Source: Lachnospira hominis (ex Liu et al. 2021)
Lineage (GTDB): Bacteria > Bacillota > Clostridia > Lachnospirales > Lachnospiraceae
Direction: 5' to 3'
Assembly (NCBI RefSeq): GCF_014287955.1
Contig: NZ_JACOPD010000005.1
Location: 62,001 to 126,000 of the forward strand
Length of the DNA stretch: 64,000 nucleotides
A program made the translations under genes and the position numbers. Below, in pieces: positions 26,827 to 36,330 of this stretch. The notes beneath the pieces are model-generated. The model was not told the DNA's origin, did not search any database, and saw nothing but the letters and a program-made list of their open reading frames with translations. Each line of letters begins with the position of its first letter. The stretch's first letter is position 1.

Positions 26827-28371
26827 GTGCTGGTTATTATCGCTATAATTGCAACATTGGTTATAGTCGCACCTATTACATGGTTTATTTCTGGTAAAGT
26901 TATCCAGAAGGCAAATGATGCCAAGATTGGTAATGCCAATGAAAGAGCCAGAGAAATAATAGATGAAGCATTAAAAACAGCCGAGACAACTAAGAAAGAA
27001 GCACTCTTGGAAATTAAAGAAGAATCTTTGAAAAACAAGAATGAACTTGAAAAGGAGACCAAAGAAAGAAGAGCTGAAGTACAGAAGTATGAAAGAAGAG
27101 TTCTTTCTAAGGAAGAATCCCTTGACAAGAAAATTGAAGCTGTCGAAAAGCGTGACTTGAGCATTACCAAGAAAGAAGAAGAACTTGGTAAAATGAAGCA
27201 AAAAGTTGATGAACTTGAACAGAAGAGACAACAGGAACTTGAAAGAATCTCAGGTTTAACCTCCGAACAGGCAAAAGAATATCTATTAAAGACTGTTGAA
27301 GATGATGTAAAACATGAAACTGCTGTAATGATTAAAGCATATGAAAGCAGAGCAAAAGAAGAAGCAGATAAGAAAGCAAAGGATTATGTGGTAACAGCTA
27401 TCCAGAGATGTGCCGCAGATCATGTTGCAGAGACTACAATTTCTGTAGTACAGCTTCCTAATGACGAGATGAAGGGTAGAATTATCGGTCGTGAAGGCCG
27501 TAATATCCGTACTCTTGAGACACTTACAGGTGTGGAACTTATTATTGATGATACTCCTGAAGCTGTCGTTTTGTCAGGCTTTGATCCAATCAGACGTGAA
27601 ATCGCAAGAATAGCGCTTGAGAAACTCATTGTTGACGGACGTATTCATCCGGCAAGAATTGAAGAGATGGTTGAGAAGGCTCAGAAAGAAGTAGAAGTTT
27701 TAATTAAAGAAGAAGGTGAAGCCGCAACTCTTGAAGTTGGTGTTCATGGTATTCATCCGGAGCTTGTAAGACTCCTTGGAAGAATGCGTTTCAGAACAAG
27801 TTATGGTCAGAATGCGTTAAAACATTCAATTGAAGTAGCACAGCTTTCCGGCCTTTTGGCAGGAGAGATTGGTTGTGATATCAAGCTTGCAAAACGTGCA
27901 GGATTGCTTCATGATATTGGTAAATCAATTGACCATGAAATAGAAGGTTCTCACGTTCAAATCGGTGTTGATTTATGTAGAAAGTATAAAGAATCGCCGA
28001 CTGTTATTAATGCAGTAGCATCACATCATGGTGACGTCGAGCCAGAGAGCTTAATTGCTTGTATTGTTCAGGCTGCTGATACAATTTCAGCTGCAAGACC
28101 AGGTGCAAGACGTGAGACGTTAGAAACTTACACAAACAGACTTAAACAATTAGAAGATATTACCAATTCCTTTAAGGGAGTTGAGAAATCATTTGCCATT
28201 CAGGCTGGTAGAGAGATTCGAGTTATGGTCATTCCTGAAGTTGTTAGTGATTCGGATATGGTACTTATGGCAAGAGATATTTCAAAACAGATTGAGAGTC
28301 AGATGGAATATCCAGGACAGATTAAGGTCAGCGTTATTCGTGAGTCACGAGTTGTTGATTATGCCAAATAG
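26827..28371 (+). CDS. rny: Ribonuclease Y
   Basis: A 514-residue membrane-anchored endoribonuclease that starts mRNA decay in Firmicutes. Domains in order: an N-terminal membrane span (about 2-20), a long Glu/Lys-rich coiled coil (about 25-190), a KH domain with [17 protein letters not shown], and an HD domain with [12 protein letters not shown] holding the metal-binding His-Asp pair. The start is a GTG behind AAGGAGG. A strong terminator follows. In many Firmicutes rny lies just after recA as here, with cinA-recA-recX-rny conserved. Confidence 0.97.
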   Translation: MLVIIAIIATLVIVAPITWFISGKVIQKANDAKIGNANERAREIIDEALKTAETTKKEALLEIKEESLKNKNELEKETKERRAEVQKYERRVLSKEESLDKKIEAVEKRDLSITKKEEELGKMKQKVDELEQKRQQELERISGLTSEQAKEYLLKTVEDDVKHETAVMIKAYESRAKEEADKKAKDYVVTAIQRCAADHVAETTISVVQLPNDEMKGRIIGREGRNIRTLETLTGVELIIDDTPEAVVLSGFDPIRREIARIALEKLIVDGRIHPARIEEMVEKAQKEVEVLIKEEGEAATLEVGVHGIHPELVRLLGRMRFRTSYGQNALKHSIEVAQLSGLLAGEIGCDIKLAKRAGLLHDIGKSIDHEIEGSHVQIGVDLCRKYKESPTVINAVASHHGDVEPESLIACIVQAADTISAARPGARRETLETYTNRLKQLEDITNSFKGVEKSFAIQAGREIRVMVIPEVVSDSDMVLMARDISKQIESQMEYPGQIKVSVIRESRVVDYAK

Positions 28372-28390
28372 AATGATTAGAGTTCATAGA

Positions 28391-28422
28391 ACACCTGTGG
28401 GTATTGCCCGCAGGTGTTTTTT
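28391..28422 (+). terminator. Terminator after rny
   Basis: ACACCTG-T-GGG / CCC-G-CAGGTGT stem with loop TATTG, followed by six T residues. Confidence 0.92.
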
Positions 28423-28550
28423 GTGTGCATATGTCAGCTGGAAAAAGTATATGTAAAACAAGAGACTGTTACTAAAATTAAGCCAAATGCAAAAAATACT
28501 TAATAATATAAAAAAAATACAAAGATAAATTAAAATTTTTAGTTTTGCTA

Positions 28551-28579
28551 TTGCCTTTTTTGACGATTTATTGTATCAT
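28551..28579 (+). promoter_or_regulatory. Promoter of the aspT-like aminotransferase gene
   Basis: TTGCCT, 17-nt spacer, TATCAT, ending 34 bases before the ATG. The rest of the gap from the rny terminator is A/T-rich with no other signal I can see. Confidence 0.55.
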
Positions 28580-28613
28580 ATCCAAAGTTTAATAAAAAGC
28601 AGGAGGTTTGGCT

Positions 28614-29897
28614 ATGCAATATTGCGAAATGAGCAAAGAAGAATTATTAAAACTTAAAGAAGAATTGGACGAGACATATAAAGAGGCACAGTCTAAAGGT
28701 CTTAGTCTTAATATGTCAAGAGGTAAGCCGTCAGCAACACAGCTTAATATTACTATGGATATGCTTGATACTATTAACAGTTCTTCAGATATGAAGTCAG
28801 AAGATGGAACAGATTGCAGAAACTACGGTGTTCTCGATGGTATTCCGGAAGCTAAGAAGCTTATGGCAGATATAATGGGAACAACTCCTGAACATGTGAT
28901 AATATATGGCAATGCAAGTCTTAATATTATGTATGACCAGGTTTCAAGAGCATATACACATGGTTTGCTTGGAAATACTCCATGGTGCAAGCTTGATAAG
29001 GTTAAATTCCTTTGTCCTGTACCTGGTTATGACAGACATTTTGCTATTACCGAACATTTTGGTATCGAAATGATTAACATTCCAATGTCAGAAAATGGTC
29101 CTGATATGGATATGATAGAAAAATATGTAAATAATGATGAATCTGTTAAAGGTATATGGTGTGTTCCTAAGTATTCAAACCCTCAGGGCTACACATATTC
29201 AGATGAGACAGTTAAGAGATTTGCAGCATTAAAGCCGGCTGCAAAAGATTTCAGAATATTCTGGGATAATGCATATGTAATTCACCATCTTTATGAAGAT
29301 AAGCAGGATGAAATTCTTGATATTATATCAGAATGTGAAAAAGCAGGAAATCCTGATATGGTATTTGAATTTGCTTCAACATCAAAAGTAAGCTTTCCTG
29401 GTTCGGGAATGGCTGCACTTGCTTCATCTGAGGCGAATGTTGCTGATATTAAGAAACAGCTTACAATACAGACAATCGGTCATGATAAGATTAATCAGTT
29501 AAGACATGTAAGATATTTTAAGAATCTTGAAGGCGTAAAGGCTCATATGATGAAGCATGCTGCACAGATGAGACCAAAATTTGAGGCAACACTTAAAGTC
29601 CTTAAAGAAGAACTTACTGGACTTGGTATCGGTACATGGTCAGAGCCACGCGGTGGTTACTTTATTTCATTTGATGCTATGGAGGGCTGTGCAAAGGCAA
29701 TCGTTGCAAAATGTAAAGATGCCGGAGTTGTACTTACAAATGCAGGTGCAACATTCCCATATGGAAAAGACCCTAAAGACAGCAATATCCGTATTGCACC
29801 ATCATTCCCAACACCTGAGGAGATGGAACTTGCGTCAGATATATTTGTATTATGCGTAAAAATAGTAAGTATTGAAAAAATACTTGAAACAAAGTAA
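28614..29897 (+). CDS. PLP-dependent aminotransferase, AspT-like (class I, subgroup of Corynebacterium AspT)
   Basis: A 427-residue fold-type I aminotransferase. It has LSLNMSRGKPSATQL at the N-terminus, a substrate/PLP region at CPVPGYDRHFAITEHFG, the PLP-ring Asn/Asp in YSNPQG and FWDNAYVIHH, and the Schiff-base Lys in FASTSKVSFPGSGMAA. The C-terminal EPRGGYFISFD and NIRIAPSFPTPEEM close the site. The sequence pattern resembles the aspartate aminotransferase subgroup exemplified by Corynebacterium glutamicum AspT. Aspartate/2-oxoglutarate is the likely pair, but the substrate is inferred. A TTG at 28608 lies inside the Shine-Dalgarno region; AGGAGG fits the ATG at 28614. Confidence 0.85.
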   Translation: MQYCEMSKEELLKLKEELDETYKEAQSKGLSLNMSRGKPSATQLNITMDMLDTINSSSDMKSEDGTDCRNYGVLDGIPEAKKLMADIMGTTPEHVIIYGNASLNIMYDQVSRAYTHGLLGNTPWCKLDKVKFLCPVPGYDRHFAITEHFGIEMINIPMSENGPDMDMIEKYVNNDESVKGIWCVPKYSNPQGYTYSDETVKRFAALKPAAKDFRIFWDNAYVIHHLYEDKQDEILDIISECEKAGNPDMVFEFASTSKVSFPGSGMAALASSEANVADIKKQLTIQTIGHDKINQLRHVRYFKNLEGVKAHMMKHAAQMRPKFEATLKVLKEELTGLGIGTWSEPRGGYFISFDAMEGCAKAIVAKCKDAGVVLTNAGATFPYGKDPKDSNIRIAPSFPTPEEMELASDIFVLCVKIVSIEKILETK

Positions 29898-29912
29898 AAT
29901 AAATTATAAGAC

Positions 29913-29950
29913 AAACCCATTTCAGATATAATATTTGGAATGGGTTTATT
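29913..29950 (+). terminator. Terminator-like hairpin between aspT-like gene and proC
   Basis: AAACCCATT (29913-29921) pairs perfectly with AATGGGTTT (29939-29947), followed by ATTTAA. The T-run is short, so termination may be partial. Confidence 0.6.
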
Positions 29951-29978
29951 TAAAATAAGTAAAAGGATGGAGAAGAGT

Positions 29979-30779
29979 ATGAATACATTTGGATTTATCG
30001 GAATGGGTAATATGGGTTATGCTATGCTTAAAGGTGCACTTAATTCGTTTTCAAAAGAAGACATAATATTTACATGTCCAAGCAGTGACAGAAGAGAAAA
30101 AATAAGTGAAGAGACAGGCGTAAGATTTGCGGAGAGTAATGCTGAATGTGCAAACAATGCAAAATACATAATTCTGGCTGTAAAACCTCAGGTATATGAT
30201 GTGGTTTTAAAAAATATACATGATATAGTTACAGAGGAAAGTATTGTAATATCGCTCGCACCCGGAATAACAATTACAGATATAAAAAGAAAACTTGGTG
30301 ACAATATAAGAGTTGTGCGTGCAATGCCAAACACGCCTGCACTTGTCGGAGAGGGAATGACAGGGATAAGCTATAATACAGCAGAATTTTCATTTGAAGA
30401 AAGAGATATAATTGAAAAATTCTTTAATTCTTTCGGCAAAGTGGTAACTGTTCCGGAAAATCTTATGAGTGGAGTTGTATGTGCAAGCGGAAGTTCACCT
30501 GCATATGTATACATGTTTATAGAAGCACTTGCAGATGGTGCCGTAAAGTATGGAATACCGAGAAAAGATGCTTACAAGCTTGTTGCACAGACTGTACTTG
30601 GCTCGGCAAAAATGGTTCTTGAAACTGGTGAGCATCCTGGAAAATTAAAGGATAATGTATGCTCACCTGGAGGCACAACAATTAAGGGGGTTGCAGCTCT
30701 TGAAGAAAATGGATTCAGAAATGCACTTATAAAAGCGACAGATGCATGTTTTGAGGCATGTAACGGAGTAAAAAAATAA
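29979..30779 (+). CDS. proC: Pyrroline-5-carboxylate reductase
   Basis: A 266-residue enzyme for the last step of proline synthesis, reducing pyrroline-5-carboxylate with NAD(P)H. The N-terminal Rossmann motif is GFIGMGNMGYAM. The family signature appears in VRAMPNTPALVGEG and SGSSPAYVYMFIEALADG, with the C-terminal DNVCSPGGTTIKG. The upstream in-frame extension to 29940 sits in the terminator hairpin; GGATGGAG supports the ATG at 29979. A Nudix gene follows after 34 bases. Confidence 0.97.
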   Translation: MNTFGFIGMGNMGYAMLKGALNSFSKEDIIFTCPSSDRREKISEETGVRFAESNAECANNAKYIILAVKPQVYDVVLKNIHDIVTEESIVISLAPGITITDIKRKLGDNIRVVRAMPNTPALVGEGMTGISYNTAEFSFEERDIIEKFFNSFGKVVTVPENLMSGVVCASGSSPAYVYMFIEALADGAVKYGIPRKDAYKLVAQTVLGSAKMVLETGEHPGKLKDNVCSPGGTTIKGVAALEENGFRNALIKATDACFEACNGVKK

Positions 30780-30813
30780 TAAAAACAATAAATTTAGAGA
30801 ATAGGGAATAAAT

Positions 30814-31356
30814 ATGGAACATATAAAAAGAGTCGGAAGAACATTAAAGCATAAAGGCTCAATATTATCATTTTATGAAGATGATATAATGACACCTGAC
30901 GGAAATGTTGCAAAGTGGGATTTTATCGAGCACAGTGGTGCAGCTGCGGTTATTCCGGTGCTTGATGACGGAAGAATACTTCTTGTGAGACAGTTTCGTA
31001 ATGCACTCGACAGAGAGACACTTGAAATTCCGGCAGGTGGAATAAATAAGGGCGAAGAGGCATATGCTGCGGCGATGCGTGAGCTTGAAGAAGAGACAGG
31101 ATACAAGACAGACAGACTTACGCATCTTGTAAGCCTTGTGACAGCAGTTGCATTCTGTAATGAGATAATAGAAGTTTATACTGCAAAAAATCTCTGTAAA
31201 ACACAGCAGCATCTTGATGAAGATGAATTTATTGATGTTGAAAGTTACACTGAAGATGAAATAACGGATATGATTTACAGCGGTAAAATACAGGATTCAA
31301 AAACTATTGCTGCAATTATGGCATATATAAATAAAACGAAACATACAATGCAATAA
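30814..31356 (+). CDS. nudF: Nudix ADP-ribose pyrophosphatase
   Basis: A 180-residue Nudix hydrolase. The box G-x5-E-x7-R-E-L-x-E-E-x-G is complete in GGINKGEEAYAAAMRELEEE, followed by TG. The upstream strand VRQFRNALDRETLEIPAGG is typical of ADP-ribose pyrophosphatases, which hydrolyse ADP-ribose to AMP and ribose-5-phosphate. It lies between proC and spoIIM; a nudF-spoIIM neighbourhood is also known in Bacillus, which supports the assignment. Substrate specificity is inferred. Confidence 0.87.
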   Translation: MEHIKRVGRTLKHKGSILSFYEDDIMTPDGNVAKWDFIEHSGAAAVIPVLDDGRILLVRQFRNALDRETLEIPAGGINKGEEAYAAAMRELEEETGYKTDRLTHLVSLVTAVAFCNEIIEVYTAKNLCKTQQHLDEDEFIDVESYTEDEITDMIYSGKIQDSKTIAAIMAYINKTKHTMQ

Positions 31357-31378
31357 ATAAAACAAAAAAGGCCAGGCT

Positions 31379-31936
31379 GTGAAGGCATCATTATTAATAA
31401 GAAGATACAGGTTTATTTTATTTATTTTTGCCGGGATGATTGTTGGAACGGTATTGTTTAACATATTTATAAAATTAAAAATAACAAACGCAGATTTACT
31501 TGGAAATGATTATCTTGCAATATATGATTCGGTGAGAATAAATGGAATAACAGTGTGGAAATATGTGTTAAAATCACGTATGAAATGGCTGGTATTTCTT
31601 GTACTTGCAGGAATAACAAAGATAAGAATTCCGATTTATGCATTATTTACAATGGCGGCCGGAGCCGGAAGCGGAATACTTATAAGCATAATGGTTTTAA
31701 AATATGGGCTTATGGGTATTGCTGTATTTTTGATTTCAATATTTCCGCAGTTTATCTTTTATGGAATAATGTATGTTCTTATGTTAAAAATATTTATCGA
31801 GAGTACGGGATTGGTAGGAATGAGAAAAAATCTTATTCTTGCAGGAATTGTAATTGCTATGTTTGTAGCAGGTACATATATGGAGGCTTTTTTGAATCCT
31901 ATAGCATTAAAAAAAATGTATATGCTGATTTTTTAA
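31379..31936 (+). CDS. spoIIM: Stage II sporulation protein M
   Basis: A 185-residue protein with about five membrane spans, a short basic N-terminus (MKASLLIRRYRF) and the central GAGSGILISIM segment typical of the SpoIIM/DUF95 family. SpoIIM is a scaffold of the SpoIIDMP complex that remodels septal peptidoglycan to drive engulfment. It starts at a GTG with AAGG 7 nt upstream, 22 bases after nudF, matching the nudF-spoIIM linkage. It is slightly shorter than the Bacillus protein (about 214). spoIID and spoIIP are not in the window. Confidence 0.82.
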   Translation: MKASLLIRRYRFILFIFAGMIVGTVLFNIFIKLKITNADLLGNDYLAIYDSVRINGITVWKYVLKSRMKWLVFLVLAGITKIRIPIYALFTMAAGAGSGILISIMVLKYGLMGIAVFLISIFPQFIFYGIMYVLMLKIFIESTGLVGMRKNLILAGIVIAMFVAGTYMEAFLNPIALKKMYMLIF

Positions 31937-31950
31937 GATTAAATAAGGCA

Positions 31951-32002
31951 AAAAAGGCGGCGTTTTTCTTTCCTTTTGGAAAGTTGAAAATGCCGCCTTT
32001 TT
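31951..32002. terminator. Bidirectional terminator between spoIIM and aroF
   Basis: AAAAAGGCGGC (31951-31961) pairs with GCCGCCTTTTT (31992-32002), and an inner CTTTCC-TTTT-GGAAAG hairpin stacks inside. A-runs on one side and T-runs on the other let it serve both converging genes. Confidence 0.93.
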
Positions 32003-32012
32003 CTGTCTTTAT

Positions 32013-33041
32013 TTATACAAGCTCTGCTATTTCGTATAAAAGCTTTTCTGATTCGTCCCATCCAAGACATGGGTCAGTGATAGACTTTCCATATACACCG
32101 TCGCCGACTTTCTGGCAGCCCGGTTCAATGTAACTTTCAATCATAACACCTTTGATGAGCTTCTTTACGTCTGATGAATGTTTCATGCTGTGAAGGATTT
32201 CTTTAGTGATACGAATCTGTTCCTGATATATCTTTCCTGAGTTGCTGTGGTTTGCATCTACAACGCATGCCGGATTCATCAAATCGCGGGCATTATACAT
32301 ATTGACAAGACGCATCAGATCTTCGTAGTGATAGTTAGGAATGTTCTGACCATGTTTATTAACGGCACCACGCAGAATTGTATGTGCGAGTGGATTGCCG
32401 GGTGTTGCAACTTCCCAGTTTCTGTAGATAAATGTCTGTTTTGCCTGTGCAGCAACAACAGAATTAAGCATTACAGAAAAATCACCGCTTGTAGGGTTTT
32501 TCATTCCGGCAGGAACATCCATGCCGCTTACAGTAAGTCTGTGCTGCTGGTCTTCAACAGAACGGGCACCGACTGCGACATAAGATAGAACATCTGCAAG
32601 AAACCAGTAATTCTCAGGGTAGAGCATCTCATCTGCAGGCATAAGTTCTGTTTCTTCCATGACTCTTATGTGCATCTTGCGGATTGCTACAAGCCCTGCA
32701 AGCAAATCAGGCTTCTTTTCAGGGTCAGGCTGATGTAACATGCCCTTGTAACCTGTGCCTGTTGTACGTGGCTTATTTGTGTATACACGAGGAATAATAA
32801 TAACTTTATCCTTGATTTTTTCCTGAACTTTTTTAAGGCGGAGTGTATAATCAAGAACGGCATCTTCGTTATCTGCCGAACATGGACCTATAATTGCAAG
32901 AAATTTATCTGATTTTCCAGTTATAACATCAGCGATTTCCTTGTCACGCTCAGCTTTTAATGCAGCTGTTTTTTCAGGGACAGGAAATTCGGCTTTAATC
33001 TCCGTAGGAGAAGGAAGTTTTCTTATAAATTCAAAACTCAT
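32013..33041 (-). CDS. aroF: 3-deoxy-7-phosphoheptulonate synthase (DAHP synthase, type I)
   Basis: A 342-residue enzyme condensing PEP and erythrose-4-phosphate, the entry step to chorismate and aromatic amino acids. Type I-alpha motifs are visible: IGPCSADNEDAVLDY, IPRVYTNKPRTTGTGYKG, GARSVEDQQHR and the metal-binding CVVDANHSNSGK. The full N-terminal extension of the E. coli-type enzymes is kept, so feedback control by an aromatic amino acid is likely, but which one is unclear. GAGGT is 7 nt upstream of the ATG. It follows truA on the minus strand after 96 bases. Confidence 0.95.
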   Translation of the reverse strand: MSFEFIRKLPSPTEIKAEFPVPEKTAALKAERDKEIADVITGKSDKFLAIIGPCSADNEDAVLDYTLRLKKVQEKIKDKVIIIPRVYTNKPRTTGTGYKGMLHQPDPEKKPDLLAGLVAIRKMHIRVMEETELMPADEMLYPENYWFLADVLSYVAVGARSVEDQQHRLTVSGMDVPAGMKNPTSGDFSVMLNSVVAAQAKQTFIYRNWEVATPGNPLAHTILRGAVNKHGQNIPNYHYEDLMRLVNMYNARDLMNPACVVDANHSNSGKIYQEQIRITKEILHSMKHSSDVKKLIKGVMIESYIEPGCQKVGDGVYGKSITDPCLGWDESEKLLYEIAELV

Positions 33042-33137
33042 TTTTTACCTCATTTCTGCGATTTTCGCTTTTGCATCAGCTTAGAATTATAATATAAATA
33101 TTAAAAAATGTAAACCCGGGCATAAATAATTACTTCT

Positions 33138-33935
33138 TTATATAAAGAAGTTGTTGTCATATTCCACGTCTGTAAGAAAAAGTGCGTTGGATGGAAGAGT
33201 GACGCCAGCATTGCTGCGAATTCTGCTTTCCATAGCCTGTTTTATATCGTCGTATGTAAACTGTCCGTAGCCTGCCTGTAAAAGAGTTCCGGCAATAATG
33301 CGTACCATATTATATAAAAATCCGTCCCCTGTAAAATCAATACGCATAATATCCGTGTTTTCAATTATTGAAATATTAATATCACTGATTGTTCTTACAT
33401 GGGATTTATCAGGTGATTTGTCAGTTGTAAATGCTGAAAAATCATGAGTTCCTATAAAAATACGGGAGCACTTTTTCATGAATTCAATATCAGGAGAACT
33501 GCACATGCTTGGTTTTATATTTAAAGGCGGCATACAAGGAGTGTATACAAATCTGTGATAAAAAACATCGGGCTTGTCAGAAAGACTTACAAAATAAGAA
33601 TAAGTTTTGCTCAAAGCACTTTTTCTGCTGTGAAAATCATCACGCACACGGCAGATACTTGTTATTCTTACGGAATCGCACAGTTTGCGGTTTATTTCTT
33701 TTGGAAAATTCTTTAAATCAAGATTTTTATTGCAGAAAAAATCAGCGGTCTGGCAGGTGGCATGTACGCCCGAATCGGTACGTCCGCTTGCACGGATATT
33801 AATATCTTCACCTGTGAACTTACTTAATTCATAATTCAGAAGTCCCTGAATTGTGATTAACGGATTGTCGGGCTGAAGCTGCCAGCCGTTGAAGGAAGAA
33901 CCGTCATAGGAAACGGTAATCATATAGTGAAACAT
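33138..33935 (-). CDS. truA: tRNA pseudouridine(38-40) synthase
   Basis: A 265-residue enzyme isomerising uridines 38-40 in the tRNA anticodon arm. The catalytic Asp is in ASGRTDSGVHA. The N-terminus has VSYDGSSFNGWQLQP, and the C-terminal FTGDGFLYNMVRIIAGTLL is the family signature. AAGGAG lies 6 nt before the ATG. A palindrome ACTTCTTTAT/ATAAAGAAGT (33132-33151) overlaps its stop codon. In Firmicutes truA often follows ecfT and ribosomal genes; here it stands alone with aroF downstream. Confidence 0.96.
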   Translation of the reverse strand: MFHYMITVSYDGSSFNGWQLQPDNPLITIQGLLNYELSKFTGEDINIRASGRTDSGVHATCQTADFFCNKNLDLKNFPKEINRKLCDSVRITSICRVRDDFHSRKSALSKTYSYFVSLSDKPDVFYHRFVYTPCMPPLNIKPSMCSSPDIEFMKKCSRIFIGTHDFSAFTTDKSPDKSHVRTISDINISIIENTDIMRIDFTGDGFLYNMVRIIAGTLLQAGYGQFTYDDIKQAMESRIRSNAGVTLPSNALFLTDVEYDNNFFI

Positions 33936-33984
33936 CCAAAACTCCTTTTTTGGTAAAATTATCTAAAAACAAATATCTAAAGTA

Positions 33985-34013
33985 ATTATAGAACAAAAAT
34001 AATAAACGGGCAA
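33985..34013 (-). promoter_or_regulatory. Probable promoter of truA
   Basis: Read on the minus strand: TTGCCC, 17-nt spacer, TATAAT, 50 bases before the truA start. It lies in the 335-base divergent gap 33936-34270. Confidence 0.55.
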
Positions 34014-34112
34014 TAGTATGATTTTGCAAAGGTTTGAGAATATAAAGAAAAAATACAAAAAAATTGAAAATTGTATATAATTCACAAAAAATATCAGATT
34101 GATATAATGATA

Positions 34113-34141
34113 TTGAAAAAAATGTAGAAAAATGTTATTAT
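34113..34141 (+). promoter_or_regulatory. Promoter of the lipoprotein-ABC operon
   Basis: TTGAAA, 17-nt spacer, TATTAT with an extended TG one base upstream of the -10. It leaves a leader of about 120 bases. The remainder of the 335-base divergent gap is A/T-rich with no ORF or known RNA that I recognise. Confidence 0.7.
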
Positions 34142-34184
34142 CTGAAATGTAAAGACTACGTGATTGTGGTGGGATATATTTAAC

Positions 34185-34207
34185 GAATAAGCAGGAGATG
34201 CTTATTC
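34185..34207 (+). promoter_or_regulatory. Perfect hairpin in the leader of the lipoprotein gene
   Basis: GAATAAGCA/TGCTTATTC, a 9-bp perfect stem with loop GGAGA and no T-run. It is in the transcribed leader and could be an operator or an mRNA-stabilising element. Confidence 0.55.
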
Positions 34208-34270
34208 TAAACAGCTATAGAACTCTATGCAAATAGGGATTTATATATAAAAATTAAATAAGGAGAGGTT

Positions 34271-35467
34271 GTGCGTATGGTAATAAGAAAAAGAATGCGT
34301 ATAGCAGCTGCAGTACTGGTTATGTGTACTATGGCAGGATGTTCATTGTTTCCGGATGGAACAAGAGTAGTTGAAAAAGATGCGGGTGAAAGCACACAGC
34401 AGATTGATTATAACAGCGATCATATAAAGTCAACTGTCAGTGATGTGCTTGAGATTGATGCTGACGTGTACAGAACAGATAAAGAGTTCAAAAGTTATAC
34501 GATTGATTATTCAGGTGTAGATTCAGCAACAGCAGATAAACATGCGGATGTGTTTGCACAGGATGGTAAAGAATTATCAGATCGTAAAGAAATATTGGAC
34601 AAAACGACAGGAAATGTAAGAAATATCATGTATAAGTACAGTGACGGAAGCTCTTATACAGAGACTTTTAGTATGAAAATGTACACATCAAAGGATGCAA
34701 GTGACAGAAAGTATAATTTGTATGTGCGGTTAGAAAAAGATAAAAAAGATTATCTGCCGCTGGATGAACTTGAAGACTTTTCAAAAGAAGAAGCAGAAAA
34801 AAGAGCAAGACAGTATTGTGACAAGCTTGGAATAACCGGTGTAGGTGATGTGATAGAATATTTTGCCATGGATGCTTCGCATATGACAGAGATAATGAAC
34901 AGGGAAGAGAATGTTCAAGATTTAAAGTATTCCGGTTCGTTAAAGAGTGATAATAAAGAAGAGATAACATGGAATAAAGAAGATGAAGTATATGATTTTT
35001 TGTTTTATAAAAATATTGAGGGAATACCTGTTGCCTGGGCGGGAGCCAAAAGCAATAATGTGAATTATTCCAATCCATGTTATGTAAGAGTGGTAGTGGG
35101 AAGAGATGATATTAAGTTAATAGCTGATAATTATACATATAATATTACATGTGGCGGCAGTCCGGAAAATAATCAATTATGTACACTGGAGGATGCTATT
35201 ACTGCTTTTAATACAGATAATCAATATGCAGGCGGTATAATGAAAATGAAAATAACTGAAATACGGCAGGTATATTGTCCACTGGCGAAAGTTATGGATG
35301 ATTATTACAGAGGAACAGAGGCGGTTACATATCCGGTATGGCAGATTACATATGAAGTCGAAAGTGCTACGGTAAAAGATGGAACGGCTTACAGAGGTGT
35401 TACAAAAAGTATATATATAATGAATACAACTTATAATATCATCAGGAAAATGAGTTCTCAAAGTTAA
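34271..35467 (+). CDS. Lipoprotein encoded with an ABC-2 exporter
   Basis: A 398-residue secreted lipoprotein. The N-terminus is basic (RKRMR), then hydrophobic, ending in the lipobox MAGC with the lipidated Cys near residue 24. The mature part is acidic and Asp/Lys/Tyr-rich, with no recognised enzyme motif. It starts at a GTG (34271) 5 nt after AGGAG; an ATG at 34277 is the alternative. It heads an operon with two ABC-2-type membrane proteins and an ATPase, so it may sense or present the exporter's substrate at the outer face. Substrate and role are unknown. Confidence 0.8.
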   Translation: MRMVIRKRMRIAAAVLVMCTMAGCSLFPDGTRVVEKDAGESTQQIDYNSDHIKSTVSDVLEIDADVYRTDKEFKSYTIDYSGVDSATADKHADVFAQDGKELSDRKEILDKTTGNVRNIMYKYSDGSSYTETFSMKMYTSKDASDRKYNLYVRLEKDKKDYLPLDELEDFSKEEAEKRARQYCDKLGITGVGDVIEYFAMDASHMTEIMNREENVQDLKYSGSLKSDNKEEITWNKEDEVYDFLFYKNIEGIPVAWAGAKSNNVNYSNPCYVRVVVGRDDIKLIADNYTYNITCGGSPENNQLCTLEDAITAFNTDNQYAGGIMKMKITEIRQVYCPLAKVMDDYYRGTEAVTYPVWQITYEVESATVKDGTAYRGVTKSIYIMNTTYNIIRKMSSQS

Positions 35468-35538
35468 GTGAGTCACATGCGGTTTATGTGTTAAGTATAA
35501 TTTATGAGGATAATACGTCAAAGTGTAGGAGGGATTTT

Positions 35539-36330
35539 ATGAGGATAAAATTAAGGGGTATGTGCCGCCATGAACTTATGAGAGTTATGTGTTCATGGCG
35601 TTTTTATATATCGCTGCTTATATATATAAGTATCGTATTCATAGCAGGGCATATGGATGTTGTAAAAAATTCTGCGGCTGAATCGATGCTTATAGTTGTT
35701 ACCGGTGTTTCTAATTTTGATGTTGTATTATTTCTGACAGCTTCATTTCCGTTTGCATGTAGCTTTTGCGACGACTGGAATGACAGATATATCAATTCTG
35801 TTATTATAAGAAGTAATGTAATAAGTTATGCTGCCGCAAAGATGGTTGTGTGTGCACTGACATCATTTGCGGTGAGTTTTGTAGGGCTTAATGTCAGTAC
35901 AGGAATATGGGCAATCCGGTACGGATGTGATATTCAGAGAACATATGGGATGGAGATTAGTAAAGGAAGGCAGTTCTATGACATTGCAGCGTCTTCGTTT
36001 CCGTATATGGTTATAATTGTTAAGACGGTGTGCTTTTCACTTGCAACGTCGGCATATGCCTCAATCGCATTTGCAATATCGTCAATAATTCCCAATTCTT
36101 TTGTAGCTGTAACACTTCCGCTTATGGTTGTGATTATTATCAGAAATTTTTTTGGATTTCTTCCGGGTGCTTTGAAACTTCCGGCTATTCAGGGAGCAAG
36201 CGGAGCATATGGAACGAGTACATCTGTTATGCTTATTATGTCATTAATGGTTGTAATTGGATATATTGTTCTTGCCGGTTGTGTGTTTTATAGATTTGTA
36301 AAGAGGAGGGTCGGTAATGAAATCATTTAG
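35539..36330 (+). CDS. ABC-2-type exporter permease subunit 1
   Basis: A 263-residue membrane protein with about six spans and a short cytoplasmic N-terminus (MRIKLRGMCRHELMRVM), similar in layout to ABC-2 permeases of peptide or antibiotic exporters. The in-frame extension to 35488 has no ribosome site; GGAGG lies 6 nt before the ATG at 35539. It overlaps the next permease gene by 14 bases, implying coupled translation and probably a heterodimer. I do not recognise a close family member. Confidence 0.75.
   Translation: MRIKLRGMCRHELMRVMCSWRFYISLLIYISIVFIAGHMDVVKNSAAESMLIVVTGVSNFDVVLFLTASFPFACSFCDDWNDRYINSVIIRSNVISYAAAKMVVCALTSFAVSFVGLNVSTGIWAIRYGCDIQRTYGMEISKGRQFYDIAASSFPYMVIIVKTVCFSLATSAYASIAFAISSIIPNSFVAVTLPLMVVIIIRNFFGFLPGALKLPAIQGASGAYGTSTSVMLIMSLMVVIGYIVLAGCVFYRFVKRRVGNEII

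Noticed and set aside
31555..32133. A 192-codon forward ORF across the end of spoIIM and aroF.
   Set aside because: It overlaps spoIIM in another frame, crosses the bidirectional terminator and has a Cys/Asn-rich composition with no family resemblance.
33936..34270. A structured regulatory RNA (riboswitch or T-box) in the 335-base divergent gap.
   Set aside because: Only one 9-bp hairpin and promoters are visible. There are no conserved T-box or riboswitch core motifs, and the rest is plain AT-rich sequence.
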